Source: Heracleum sosnowskyi
Lineage: Eukaryota > Streptophyta > Magnoliopsida > Apiales > Apiaceae
Length of the DNA: 64,000 bases
Direction of reading: 5' to 3'
Assembly: GCA_030848705.1 (NCBI GenBank)
Contig: CM061235.1
Location: 129,192,228-129,256,227 of the forward strand
Part shown: positions 47,451 to 58,169 of the stretch, piece by piece
Position numbering within the stretch: the first letter of the stretch is position 1
Layout: each line of letters opens with the position of its first letter
Translations under genes and position numbers: made by a program
The notes under the pieces: model-generated
The model's database searches: none
What the model saw: only the letters and a program-made list of their open reading frames with translations
Told to the model about the DNA's origin: nothing

Positions 47451-49763
47451 ATGTCGACAACCAAGTATGAAAGCATGAAGATTCCCATCTTGAAGATATC
47501 AGAATATCCTACATGGAGGGTAAAGATGTTGATGTACCTGGAGGCTATGGATCCCGACTACTTGGACAGGATTCGTGATGGACCATATATACCAACAAAG
47601 TTCGTAGAACGAACAGATACAGTACCAGAACATTATGTGGTCAAAGCTAAAGCTGAATGGACTCCAGAAGAAAAAGCTCATGTACTCAGGGAACCAAAGA
47701 TAAAGAATATCTTGCATAATAGCCTTGATGCTGTTATGTCAAACAGAGTGATTGCATGCAAGTCTTCAAAAGAAATCTGGGATACTTTGGAAACTCAGTG
47801 CCAGGGATCTGCATCTGTCAAGAAAAACAGAAGGGCTCTATTGATTCAAGAATATGAGCAATTCGATGCAAGACCTGAAGAGAGCCTGACTGATCTATAT
47901 GATAGATTCCTGACACTATTGAACAGCTTATCCTTAGTTGACAAAGTATATGAAACTGAAGATTCAAACACCAAATTTCTTAGAGCTTTACCTGAAGAAT
48001 GGGATACTCAGACCTCAATCATTAGACACCAGTATGATCTGAACATTGTGTCTCTTGATGAGATCTATGGGATGCTAAGAACTCATGATCTTGAAGTTCA
48101 ACAGAGAAAGAACAAGAAAAGCAGCAAGGCAAAGTCAATTGCTTTGAATGTAGAAGCAAAATCAAAAGAGAAAGCTATGGAGGTCTCTAGAAGGAAAGCA
48201 AGAGTAGCTGAGTCAGATCCTGACGACTCTTCATCAGATACTGATGGCAATCCTGATGCCAATACTGGTGATGACTCTTCTGACTCAGACATGGAAGAGA
48301 TGGTTGCTATGATTGTCAGAAACTTCAGAAGGATGAAGTTCAGGAAGAATAGAAGACAAGGCAACTTTCAGAAAAAGACCTTCAAAGCAGACAAAGACAA
48401 GTATATCAAAAAGGACAGCAAGGGTAGCAAATTTGACAAGTCAAAGGTTAGATGCTACAAGTGTAATGGTATGGGTCACTTTGCTTCTGAATGCAACAAG
48501 ACAAAGGCATTCATCACATCAAGCAAGGATTGGATGGACTCTTCCTCAGAATCTGATACTGAGGTAGTCAACTATGCGCTAATGGCCAATGCTGATGTAA
48601 CTGCTGCTCCTGATGATAAGGTACTAAATACTATCTTTGATTTTGATACTGATAATGCTTCTGAGTTAAGACGTTTTCTAAAGTCATTACATATTAGCTT
48701 TAGAAGTCAAACTGCTGAGAATACTAGAATCTTATCTGAGATGTCTGACCTTAGAAAGAGGAATGAGATATTAGAAGCTGAATTTTCTCGTATGCAAGAA
48801 GTACAAAAAGAATGTGATAATGTTAAGCACATGCACTTAGAGATGACATCTAAATGTACTTCCCTTGAAAAAGAACTTGAATATGCTAATGAGAAAATCA
48901 GAACCTGGACAGACTCTGGTAGGAAATTTCATGAGATTAATACCTCTAAGAATTGGAAAGAGTGTCTAGGATATAAGTCAGATGAAGATAAGAAATTAGC
49001 AGAGAAAATTGTCATTGATGAGACAGTCAGTCCAAAGACCTATAGACATGTTATAGACTCAACCAAATCTAAGATTACTCCTGTTAATTTTGTTTTTGGT
49101 AAGGATTCCAATTCTACTTTTGAAAAGGGATCTTCTTCTACTCAAGGAATTAAAATTATAAAGTCTAAACCTGTCATGAACAAAGTCACTAAGAATGTAG
49201 GTCTATTGTCTCAGAAACAGCTTAAAGATAAAATCTGTGAGGTTACAGATAAGAAAAAGGAAGCTACTGTTAAGAGAAACAGGAATGGTAAAGTTGGGAT
49301 CAATAAAGAGAATGGTTATAAATATATCCCAAATGCACCTATAAAGTGTTGTTTTAACTGTGGTAACTCTAATCATCTTGCTATTGATTGTAAGAAGAGT
49401 AAGAAGAAGATTATTGATATTCCTAAGTCTGATGTTAGGAATAGATCAGTACTCTATAAACCGCAGAAGTCCTGTTTTCATTGTGGTAGTCTATGGCATT
49501 CTATTTATACATGTAAAGAGTATCATGATTTGTACTATAACTTTTATGATCCATTGCCTAAGTTTGAAAGTAGTACAAAGTCTGATAGAACTGAAAATGT
49601 CATAGTGAAGCATGCTTTTGTTAATACTGATACTGACAAAGCAAATCCTGATGAAGTAAATCCTGTCAGGACTGCTAAAGTCAAAAAGTCTTCTGCTGCT
49701 AAAATTAATAAATTGCATGAGAAAGGAACCCAACATGTATGGGTTCCTAAGTGTTCTAACTAG
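47451..49763 (+). CDS. gag: Gag polyprotein of inner element
   Basis: 770 residues, starting MSTTKYESMKIPILK. An N-terminal copia Gag region (YPTWRVKMLMYLEAMD, then EIWDTLETQCQGSASVKKNR and LDEIYGMLRTHDLEVQQR, about residues 15-225) corresponds to the UBN2-type capsid domain. An acidic linker follows. There are three CCHC zinc knuckles: CYKCNGMGHFASEC (near 48453), CFNCGNSNHLAIDC (near 49351) and CFHCGSLWHSIYTC (near 49473). A long coiled coil (about residues 410-500, ending in a WTDSGRKFHEI motif) lies between the first and second. Copia Gag usually has one knuckle, so three is notable. The ORF ends in TAG in the same frame as pol. Gag would package element RNA into cytoplasmic particles. 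Confidence 0.93.
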   Translation: MSTTKYESMKIPILKISEYPTWRVKMLMYLEAMDPDYLDRIRDGPYIPTKFVERTDTVPEHYVVKAKAEWTPEEKAHVLREPKIKNILHNSLDAVMSNRVIACKSSKEIWDTLETQCQGSASVKKNRRALLIQEYEQFDARPEESLTDLYDRFLTLLNSLSLVDKVYETEDSNTKFLRALPEEWDTQTSIIRHQYDLNIVSLDEIYGMLRTHDLEVQQRKNKKSSKAKSIALNVEAKSKEKAMEVSRRKARVAESDPDDSSSDTDGNPDANTGDDSSDSDMEEMVAMIVRNFRRMKFRKNRRQGNFQKKTFKADKDKYIKKDSKGSKFDKSKVRCYKCNGMGHFASECNKTKAFITSSKDWMDSSSESDTEVVNYALMANADVTAAPDDKVLNTIFDFDTDNASELRRFLKSLHISFRSQTAENTRILSEMSDLRKRNEILEAEFSRMQEVQKECDNVKHMHLEMTSKCTSLEKELEYANEKIRTWTDSGRKFHEINTSKNWKECLGYKSDEDKKLAEKIVIDETVSPKTYRHVIDSTKSKITPVNFVFGKDSNSTFEKGSSSTQGIKIIKSKPVMNKVTKNVGLLSQKQLKDKICEVTDKKKEATVKRNRNGKVGINKENGYKYIPNAPIKCCFNCGNSNHLAIDCKKSKKKIIDIPKSDVRNRSVLYKPQKSCFHCGSLWHSIYTCKEYHDLYYNFYDPLPKFESSTKSDRTENVIVKHAFVNTDTDKANPDEVNPVRTAKVKKSSAAKINKLHEKGTQHVWVPKCSN
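49761..49763 (+). other. In-frame amber stop between gag and pol
   Basis: TAG is followed in the same frame by five codons and then the ATG at 49779, which opens the protease region. Stop-codon readthrough is known for SIRE1. It is inferred here. Confidence 0.6.
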
Positions 49764-49778
49764 TGTGTTTCTATTCTG

Positions 49779-52700
49779 ATGCAGGGTAAAAAGAAAAATG
49801 TGTTAGTCATGGATAGTGGATGTTCTGTGCACATGACTGGAAACAAAGCCCTGTTATCATAATATGAGGAAAAAGCTGGCCCAACTGTGTCTTATGGAGA
49901 TGGCAACATTGGACAAACCTTGGGATATGGCAATATAATCATTGGAAATGTCATCATTGAAAAAGTAGCTCTAGTGAAGGGACTAAAACACAACTTGTTG
50001 AGTATTAGTCAAATCACTGACAGAGGTTATCATGTCAATTTCTATTCCACACATTGTGAAGTAGTCAGTAAAGCAACAGGGCAGATAGCACTAACTGGCT
50101 ACAGGCATGGTAACATATATGAAGCCAACATTCTCTCAGATACTGATGGCTCCCCTACATGTTTCATCAGTAAAGCTTCAGTAGATGAAAGTTGGAATTG
50201 GCACAAGAAGCTTTCTCATCTCAACTTTAGCAACATCAATGAGTTGGTTAAGAAAGAGTTAGTAAGAGGATTATCTAATCTCTTATATACACCTGATGGA
50301 CTCTGTGATGCATGCCAAAAAGCAAAACAAAGAAGGACATCATTCCAGAGTAAATCAGAATCCTCTATTGAAGAACCATATCACATGCTACATCTTGATC
50401 TGTTTGGTCCAGTCAACATCATGTCCATCAGTAAGAAAAGGTACACTCTTGTAATTGTTGATGAATATTCTAGATTCACCTGGGTGTATTTTCTGCATAG
50501 AAAAGATGAAACTCCTGAAGTTCTGTTGGATCATGTGAGGATGATTGAGACAACCACAAAGTACAAAGTCAAGATTCTGAGAAGTGATAATGGTACTGAA
50601 TTTAAGAATTCAAAGATGGAAGAGTTCTGCAAATACAAAGGAATCATTCAACAATTCTCTGCTCCTGGCACACCTCAGCAAAATGGAGTAGTAGAAAGGA
50701 AGAATAGAACTCTTATTGAAGCTGGCAGAACTATGTTGGAAGAAGCTAAATTACCTACATATTTCTGGGCAGAAGCAGTCAACACAGCGTGCTATACACA
50801 AAATCTCACATTGATAAACAGGCATGGTGTCACTCCTTATCAGTCACTCAAAGAGAAGAAACCAAGTCTGAAGCATTTGCATGTGTTTGGCTGTAAATGT
50901 TTTGTTCTCAGAACTCATCCTGAACAACTAGGGAAATTTGAAACAAAGGCTGATGAAGGAATATTCATAGGTTATCCTACATCAAGAGCCTTCAGAGTTT
51001 TTAATTTGAGAACAAGAACTGTCATGGAGTCAATTCATGTATCTTTTGATGATAAGAAGATAACTGGAATCATTGAAGACTCGCATGATAGATTGTTATT
51101 TGAAAATGAAGCTTCCAAGGAACCTGAAGAAAGTGAATCAGAAGCTGTCCATTCATCCAGTACTGACGGGTCACCAAATCCTGATGACTCACCAGGTACT
51201 GATGAGGCTAATACTGATGATGCAAACAACAGTCATACAACTAGTAGTGCTAATGTTGAGGGGGAGCAACGACATTCAACTACAAGTTCAGAGTCAACTC
51301 AATCATCAGGACAGAATTCTTCAGATACTGATTCAAGTGATAATCCTGACAACACATCAGGAGGTCATAGCAATAATTCAGGGAGAGCTTCAAATCAATC
51401 AAATTCTTTCAATCAAGGTAACACCAATCCAGGGGGAGCATCTACTTCAAGAAACAATTTGACACCAGCAAGGAAATGGACAAAAGATCATACTCCTGAT
51501 TTGATAATTGGAGATCCTGATGCAGGTGTTCAAACAAGAAGTGCAACTCAGAATGAATGTTTATATAATAACTTTCTATCCAAGGAGGAGCCTAAGAAAG
51601 TTGAAGATGCACTTAAAGATGCTGATTGGGTTACTGCAATGCAAGAAGAACTGAATGAATTTGAAAGGAATGAAGTCTGGAAACTGGTACCAAGACCAAA
51701 GAATAGATCAATAGTTGGTACAAAGTGGATTTTCAAGAACAAGACTGATTCTGATGGAGTCATAATCAGAAACAAAGCAAGACTAGTTGCAAAGGGGTAT
51801 TCCCAACAAGAAGGAATTGACTATGATGAAACTTTTGCTCCTGTTGCAAGACTAGAAGCCATCAGGATATTTCTTGCTTATGCAGCACATAAGAAATTCA
51901 AGGTTTTCCAGATGGATGTTAAAAGTGCTTTCTTAAATGGTGAACTGGAGGAAGAAGTTTATGTTGAACAACCTCCTGGTTTCATTGATCCTAAATATCC
52001 AGATCATGTCTACAGACTGGATAAGGCACTTTATGGACTAAAGCAAGCTCCAAGAGCATGGTATGAAACCTTAGCTCAATTCTTACTGGAAAGTGGATTC
52101 AAAAGAGGTGCAATTGATAAAACTCTATTTTATTTGAATCATGGTAAGGAGTTGCTGTTAGTTCAGATTTATGTTGATGATATCATTTTTGGGTCAACAA
52201 ACAATAAGCTGTGTGAAAAGTTTTCCAAGCTTATGCAGTCAAGATATCAAATGAGCATGATGGGAGAAATGAGTTACTTTCTGGGTCTTCAAGTTAAACA
52301 GACTGATGAAGGGATTTTTATTAATCAGTCTAAATACACAAGGAATTTACTGACAAGGTTTAACATGCAAGACAGTACTCCTGCTTCAACTCCCATAGCT
52401 ACAGCTACCAAACTTGATCCTGATCAAGGTGAAGAGGTAGATGTAACTCACTACAGAGGAATGATTGGCTCTTTATTGTATCTCACTGCCAGTAGACCAG
52501 ATATCATGTTTGCAACCTGTCTATGTGCAAGATTTCAAGCAAAACCTAGAGAACCACATCTGATTACAGTCAAAAGAATTTTCAGATATCTCAAAGGCAC
52601 TCCTTCACTTGGCCTTTGGTATGCAAGGGAATCAGATTTTGGGTTGTGTGGATATTCCGATGCTGATTTTGCAGGATGCAAAATAGACAGGAAAAGTACT

Positions 52701-53117
52701 TCAGGAAGTTGTCAGTTTTTGGGTGGAAGACTAGTTTCATGGTTCAGTAAAAAGCAGAAATCTATTTCCACTTCAACTGCAGAAGCTGAGTACATTGCTG
52801 CAGGAAGTTGTTGTGCTCAGATAATGTGGATGAGAAATCAGTTGTTAGATTATGGCCTGTCATACTCAAAAATCCCTATTTATTGTGATAACCAAAGTGC
52901 TATTGCAATGACAGGAAATCCAGTTCAGCATTCTCTTACTAAACACATAAGTATCAGATATCACTTTATAAGAGAACAGGTTCTGGAAGGAACAATTGAA
53001 CTTCATTTTGTTCCTACTGATCAACAACTAGCTGATATATTCACCAAGCCACTACCTGAAGCTACGTTCAATAAGTTGGTGAATGAACTTGGAATGATGA
53101 ATTTTGAGAATTTCTGA
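49779..53117 (+). pseudogene. pol: Pol polyprotein of inner element, one nonsense codon
   Basis: The frame from 49779 begins MQGKKKNVLVMDSGCSVHMTG, holding the aspartic protease site (DSG). It is cut by TAA at 49860-49862, where the outer copy has a sense codon. From 49887 it is open for 1076 codons. Next come the pre-integrase zinc region (WHKKLSHLNF with CDACQKAKQ), the integrase core with DDE positions in LHLDLFG, RSDNGTEF and GVVERKNRT, and a Ser/Asp/Asn-rich linker (about 51100-51470). Reverse transcriptase has MDVKSAFLNG, YGLKQAPRAWY and the catalytic YVDD near 52170. RNase H has GYSDADFAGC, STAEAEYIA and CDNQSAI. The integrase-before-RT order is diagnostic of Ty1/copia. Everything after the stop looks intact. 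Confidence 0.93.
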
Positions 53118-53753
53118 GGAAAAGCTACAGAGAGGAAATCCTGATAACTGTCAAATCCTGATGGTTATTCAGAAAGGTATGTATCTTTGATCAAAACCTG
53201 ATAGGACTCAATCCTGACAGGAAATCAATTGGTCAAATCCTGATGCTCAGATGTTTGAAGCTGGTATGAAAACCAGAGGTTCTATGCTAATTTGTCATCA
53301 ACACTCCTGGTAAACTCTGGACAATTAGATTATTACTTAGTCTTTGATTAAGTTTTCAGTCTTAACTATCAATTTCTTCATCAGGTATGTTGTTTTGATT
53401 GTTGGCAGCCATTGAAAAACAAAGAAGGTGAAAGGTTTTTCGTAAGTTTTTCTCTGGAGAGGGTTTGTGTTTTAATAGATATATGATGATTATGCTTAAC
53501 AGTTCTCTTTTATAGAGAATGTGTATTAAGGGTGCAGGTCATTTCTACAATCTCAAGGAGACGGTTCGGTTTTCCATAAATATTTTTGCCTCGTTTGCTG
53601 GAAAGCGTGTTTTAATTCTATGACCATTAATTTGGTTATTTTTCTTAAACCAAAATGCTATTCAGGATTGTTAAAATAAATTTTGTTTTCTTAAATAAAA
53701 TTTTATTTTAATCTTATTGAATATTTTTTTTAATCCTGAAATGGCAAAATATT
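53118..53753 (+). other. Pol-ORF3 spacer of inner element
   Basis: The first ~130 bases match the equivalent spacer of the outer element and hold ATCCTGA words at about 53140, 53154, 53210 and 53237. From about 53250 to 53745 the sequence does not match the outer copy, and the first ~270 codons of ORF3 are missing. A replacement or deletion has therefore happened here. No gene seen. Confidence 0.6.
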
Positions 53754-56700
53754 TTGTGCGGAAATGCTTTTATTCCTGATGAGGTTAGGTTTTTCTTACA
53801 TCAGAAAATGCCTACTCGTTATGGACTACTTTCTAATGCTATGGTACAAGGACCAACCCACCTTGTTCCTGACACAAGCATGCAATCTAAACAGTCTAAA
53901 CAGTTAACAACCACCTCTACTGTCTCTCAAAAGACTTTAGTTGTAAAATCAAAGAAATCAGCTAGAACTGATGTGTCTGGAAGGCAATCAGGTTCAAAGG
54001 ATTTTTCCTCTACACCACTCACTAAAATGAAGATACAAGGGGGTGTACAAGGGGTCCTGGTGAAGAAAGCTGATAAGGTTGTTACGAATGTTCCTGTGAA
54101 AAGGAAGTTAAGGTTGATTGATGAAAGTGATTCAGAGGATGACTTACCTATATCCTCTGTGATGAATGTGAACAAGGAAGTTGCTGATACTGCTACTAAA
54201 GCTGTGGTACCTTCATCAAAACCACAAAAGACAAGGAAATTATCAAAGAGCAGGTATCATATTCCTTTGACAGTGCAAATGAAGGATACTGATATTCAGA
54301 CATCAAATCCTGATGTTAGTATTCCTGATGCAGCAACAAAAGTTGTCTCTATATCAGACTCTCCAGCCTCTCCATCTCAGATTCAAGGACATTCTTGGGA
54401 GAAGGTATCTACAACTGCTTCCTTGGTTGGTCTTACACCTACATCAAAGAAAAAGAGGAATGCAGAAGAGTTAGTCTATCAGAGACAGAAGAAGCTGAAA
54501 GGATCAAGCCCACAAGAACCTGAATTTCAGAGTAATTCAGCAGCTACTGTTGATCCTGCCACACAAGAACCACTCAATCAAAGTTTGGGTGAAGGCTTAG
54601 CTAGTGGAATGGTCACACAAGAACCATTTTCTCAAAGGGAGAATGAAGACATCAACATTCCAGCTACACAAGAACCATCTTCTCAAAGTGAAGATGCAGG
54701 CAAAGCTACAGCTTCTGTTGAAAGATTGGTCGAGAACATTGTCAATGAGGGAAGCACACAAGAACCTTTAGCTCAAAGTGTTGAAGAAGCTTCTGAACCT
54801 CAAGCTCCACAAGAACCATTGGTAGCAAATACTGATGCAAGCATATCAAATCCTGACGATGTTCATCCTGACGCTAGTGGTGCTCCTGATAATGAACTTA
54901 TTTTGATACAGCCACTTCGTTCAAGACCAATAGATCATCCTATCTCAGAACCACAGGATAAACTGAAAGGTATTGCTATTCCTGATCCTGATATTACTCC
55001 TGATACTGATGATGATAGTTCTGATGATGATAGTGATGATGATAATGAGAATAGAAAAGAGAAGGAACAGCTTGCTACAGCACTCAAGATTAGTCTTGGA
55101 ACTAATTTTGGTTCATCAAGTACATTTATGGCTGGCAAAGCTTTTACTGGGAAAGATCAGAGACAAGATTTTTCTACTCCTTCCTTTGATCCTGCAGAGG
55201 CATTTAGACAGAATGAATGGAACAATTCATGGCACCAATCTGATGAATCTATCAGTTTTTCTTCTGCTATTGAACATGCCTATAATGCAGTGAAGTCTAT
55301 AGAGAATCAAGACTTGAAGAATCATCTGAAGGCTACTACTCTGTTATCCAAAAGCCTGAAAAGTGAGATTGATTCTATCAAGGGTTCAACTGAAAAAGTG
55401 AGGACTGATATCTTTAATAATTTTACAAAGGTGCCTACTACTTTTCAACTAAGGGTAGTGGAATCCCAAGTGAAATCTGTTGTTTCAGAACAAACCTCCA
55501 TCAAACAACGAATTGATTCTCTGGATACTAAGGTAACTGAAATTCAAGCCTCTCTTTCCTTAATTTTGCAATTATTGTCAAATCCTGATGTCAAAAAGGG
55601 GGAGAAGGTTATTCAGACAAAATGTACACCTGATCTAGTATTAAGAAATAATGATGATGATACTGGAGATGATGGTGGTGACAAAGAGATACAAGGAGAA
55701 ATCTCTGATGCTGTTGTTATGAAGACAATCCAAACTTCTCAAAGTCAAACAACGCAGTCAACTCATGTTTCTGATTCTGGAGTTAAGACAGTAAGAACAT
55801 TGGTGCAATCTCAGATCCTGACGGAAGATCAAATCCTGACACCTGGTCATGGACAAATTCTTGCTACAATTCCTGAAGGTGATGAAGATGTGATTATTGA
55901 TAATCCTGAAGATGCATCAAATTTATTCCAGAAGTTTTCTACAAAAGACGGCAGAATTGTTACTCTATATCACACTGATAAAAGAGTTCAACAATTATAT
56001 GCAAGAAAAGCACTCTCTACAGCAAGTGAAGAATATCCAGATCTCTCACATGAAGAATTTTTGAGACTACAAAGAGAGACAATGGAAAGTTATACTGCTC
56101 CTGCTAGAGGTAGAGGAAGCAGAGGTAGGAGAGGTGCTAGAAGAAGTAAAAGAGGTTCTTCAACTCAAACAGTACCTAGACAAACAAGGTCTAGAGGGTT
56201 AAGAATTGAAGAAATTCCTGAACCTATTCAAACTCTAGTAGTTCCTGACAGATCTACTTTTGGTGATGATGGAATTGTTGAAGAAGAACCTGAATTGAGA
56301 AGAAAATCAAGTAAATCAACTCTCAGCAATACAAATCAAATTGAAGATTCTAATCCTGACAATATTCAAGATCCTGACGAATCTGAAATTCTGCAAGAGG
56401 TTGATTTGATAATTTTATCTACTGTTGTTGATTGTCACAACAAAGAAGTAGATGAAGAAGAAGAAGCCAGAAGAAGAGATATTACAAGAAGAACAAATAA
56501 AGATTTCTATCTCTATCTACAAAGGCTTAAAGTTTCAAATGAAAGAAAATGGAGAAACTCAAGCAGACAAGAATCTTCGCTGGAAAGAAGCTATGCCTTT
56601 GAAAAGGAAAAGGACAAGAAGTGGAAACATATTAGCACATTAAGTTGTGATACACCTATCAATTTTCAGTCTGGTGGAATTATTACAAGCGCTTCAAGTG

Positions 56701-57455
56701 TTGTTGATTTGTCTGATATGGCTAGATCAAAAGCACTCTGGTTAAAAATGTTTTCAAATCTGAAGCAATTGTCAAGTAATTCAAGAGGAGGTATTGGACA
56801 CAGAGATGGTGAATATCTGAATATGTCATATGTTGATCCTTACTCCTTGACAGAAATTGGAGGTACTTTAACTTCTGAAAACCTGAACAATTTATTAGCT
56901 GTTGATATAGTTATAGATTGTCATGATGGTTTTGAAAAGAAAGAAAAGCTTCTGTACTTCATGAAAGATGGTAGTGTGAAGATTCTATCTATTCAAGATC
57001 TGCTGATGAAAACTACACAGGAACTGAAATATGTTCACTATCTGTTAAGATGGAAGAACCAAGTGTACAAAGAATGGAGTGACATGATTTTGTCAAATAT
57101 AAGAAGAAGACTGGATGGAAACAGTAATTTCGATGGTAATTATACTCCCATGTACTTAAATCAAAGAGGTCAGGATGTGGAAATGCAAAGGGGTACTGCT
57201 GTTAAAGAAGTAAATTTTGGCATGACTCATCTTTCTCTCAATCCTGATGGGAAGGAAATTGCTTATCTTTTGCTTGAAGAGCACAGTCTACAGAGAAACT
57301 CCATACAGAATCTCAGAGCAGCTATCTACCAGATTAATGAGGAAGATGAAGAACTCAGAAATCTTAAGGAAAGACTGATTCAAATTCTTGAAGAAAAAGA
57401 AGAAAGTTTATTATCCAACTTCTTGAAGATGAATCTGTTCTATCACAAAGCTTGA
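53754..57455 (+). CDS. Inner element ORF3, 5'-truncated
   Basis: Open for 1233 codons, homologous to the outer ORF3 from its GNAFIPDEVRFF segment to the C-terminus. The N-terminal globular region is absent. The open stretch begins at a TTG, and the first in-frame ATG is the Met of KMPTRYG near 53808. Shared features are the QEP repeats, the acidic run (DDDSSDDDSDDDNENRKEK), the coiled coil, the Arg/Gly-rich basic patch (ARGRGSRGRRGARRSKRGSS) and the conserved C-terminal region ending in LLSNFLKMNLF. Differences between the copies are mostly substitutions and short in-frame indels. Function is unknown. The position after pol matches the env-like slot of SIRE elements, but no signal peptide or transmembrane helix is seen. 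Expression probably needs splicing or a subgenomic transcript (inference). Confidence 0.8.
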   Translation: MCGNAFIPDEVRFFLHQKMPTRYGLLSNAMVQGPTHLVPDTSMQSKQSKQLTTTSTVSQKTLVVKSKKSARTDVSGRQSGSKDFSSTPLTKMKIQGGVQGVLVKKADKVVTNVPVKRKLRLIDESDSEDDLPISSVMNVNKEVADTATKAVVPSSKPQKTRKLSKSRYHIPLTVQMKDTDIQTSNPDVSIPDAATKVVSISDSPASPSQIQGHSWEKVSTTASLVGLTPTSKKKRNAEELVYQRQKKLKGSSPQEPEFQSNSAATVDPATQEPLNQSLGEGLASGMVTQEPFSQRENEDINIPATQEPSSQSEDAGKATASVERLVENIVNEGSTQEPLAQSVEEASEPQAPQEPLVANTDASISNPDDVHPDASGAPDNELILIQPLRSRPIDHPISEPQDKLKGIAIPDPDITPDTDDDSSDDDSDDDNENRKEKEQLATALKISLGTNFGSSSTFMAGKAFTGKDQRQDFSTPSFDPAEAFRQNEWNNSWHQSDESISFSSAIEHAYNAVKSIENQDLKNHLKATTLLSKSLKSEIDSIKGSTEKVRTDIFNNFTKVPTTFQLRVVESQVKSVVSEQTSIKQRIDSLDTKVTEIQASLSLILQLLSNPDVKKGEKVIQTKCTPDLVLRNNDDDTGDDGGDKEIQGEISDAVVMKTIQTSQSQTTQSTHVSDSGVKTVRTLVQSQILTEDQILTPGHGQILATIPEGDEDVIIDNPEDASNLFQKFSTKDGRIVTLYHTDKRVQQLYARKALSTASEEYPDLSHEEFLRLQRETMESYTAPARGRGSRGRRGARRSKRGSSTQTVPRQTRSRGLRIEEIPEPIQTLVVPDRSTFGDDGIVEEEPELRRKSSKSTLSNTNQIEDSNPDNIQDPDESEILQEVDLIILSTVVDCHNKEVDEEEEARRRDITRRTNKDFYLYLQRLKVSNERKWRNSSRQESSLERSYAFEKEKDKKWKHISTLSCDTPINFQSGGIITSASSVVDLSDMARSKALWLKMFSNLKQLSSNSRGGIGHRDGEYLNMSYVDPYSLTEIGGTLTSENLNNLLAVDIVIDCHDGFEKKEKLLYFMKDGSVKILSIQDLLMKTTQELKYVHYLLRWKNQVYKEWSDMILSNIRRRLDGNSNFDGNYTPMYLNQRGQDVEMQRGTAVKEVNFGMTHLSLNPDGKEIAYLLLEEHSLQRNSIQNLRAAIYQINEEDEELRNLKERLIQILEEKEESLLSNFLKMNLFYHKA

Positions 57456-57553
57456 ACAGATAAGTTGTTTCTGAAGATACTCGTACATTTTGATACATGT
57501 TTTTGACATCATTGAATATTTGGAATCTATACTTTATTTCACAAAGTATGAGA

Positions 57554-57564
57554 TTGGGGGAGAT
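57554..57564 (+). other. Polypurine tract of inner element
   Basis: TTGGGGGAGAT, immediately before the 3' LTR. It primes plus-strand DNA synthesis. Confidence 0.9.
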
Positions 57565-58164
57565 TGTTAGATCAGAATTCAATGATTGTCAGAAGCTAGA
57601 CTCAACTGATCAGGATTGCTGACGTCATCAGTATTGCATGGTCATCAGTATTTGATCAAGCGTCAGTATCTTATTGATCATCAGGATTCCTACTCAGACT
57701 ATGATCAGGTTTGATCATCAGGACTTGAAGCTGATCAGGATTCCTACTTCGAGTTATATTTGGAGTCTAGATAAACATGGAAGTTTGTTCCTGGTTTGTA
57801 GAATGCAGCTATCGATTAAAGATATGTTTCTATCTTTATTATGATTAGGACTTATCTTGTTATTGATAGAGAAGCTGTGTGCACTATATAAACACAGTTT
57901 TGGTTTCGATTTATGTACTTATCAGAGAGAGAACATAATCAGAGAGAAGCTCTTAAGAACAGAATTTCTTGAGAGAGTTTTTGTAAGCTAGCAGCTCTTA
58001 AGAACATCAGAATTTCTTAAGAGAGTTTGTAACAGTTTTATATCAAAGTTAATAAAGCTGTTATTGTTATTGTTATTGATCTTTCATATTTGTGTTATAT
58101 AAAGTCGAGAATCTTATACAATTGTATTCAACCCCCTTCTACAATTATTATTTACTGGGCAACA
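57565..58164 (+). repeat. 3' LTR of inner element
   Basis: 600 bp, matching the 5' LTR except one base seen at 57942. AATAAA is at 58051-58056. Ends CTGGGCAACA before the CATTA duplication. Confidence 0.95.
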
Positions 58165-58169
58165 CATTA
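58165..58169. other. Target-site duplication CATTA, right copy
   Basis: Second copy of the five bases at 46796-46800. Confidence 0.95.

Larger units (their letters stand above)
46801..58164 (+). mobile_element. Inner Ty1/copia SIRE-type element, full length
   Basis: Complete 11,364-bp element: 5' LTR, Met-tRNA primer-binding site, gag, amber stop, pol, spacer, ORF3, polypurine tract, 3' LTR, with a CATTA target duplication. The two 600-bp LTRs differ by one base that I could find (47178 versus 57942), so the insertion is recent. It is inserted antisense to its host element. A nonsense codon early in pol and a 5'-truncated ORF3 mean this copy is probably not autonomous as it stands. Confidence 0.95.

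Noticed and set aside
58148..58164. Extension of the outer ORF3 frame into the inner LTR
   Set aside because: It is created by the insertion. The true continuation is at 46795 on the minus strand.
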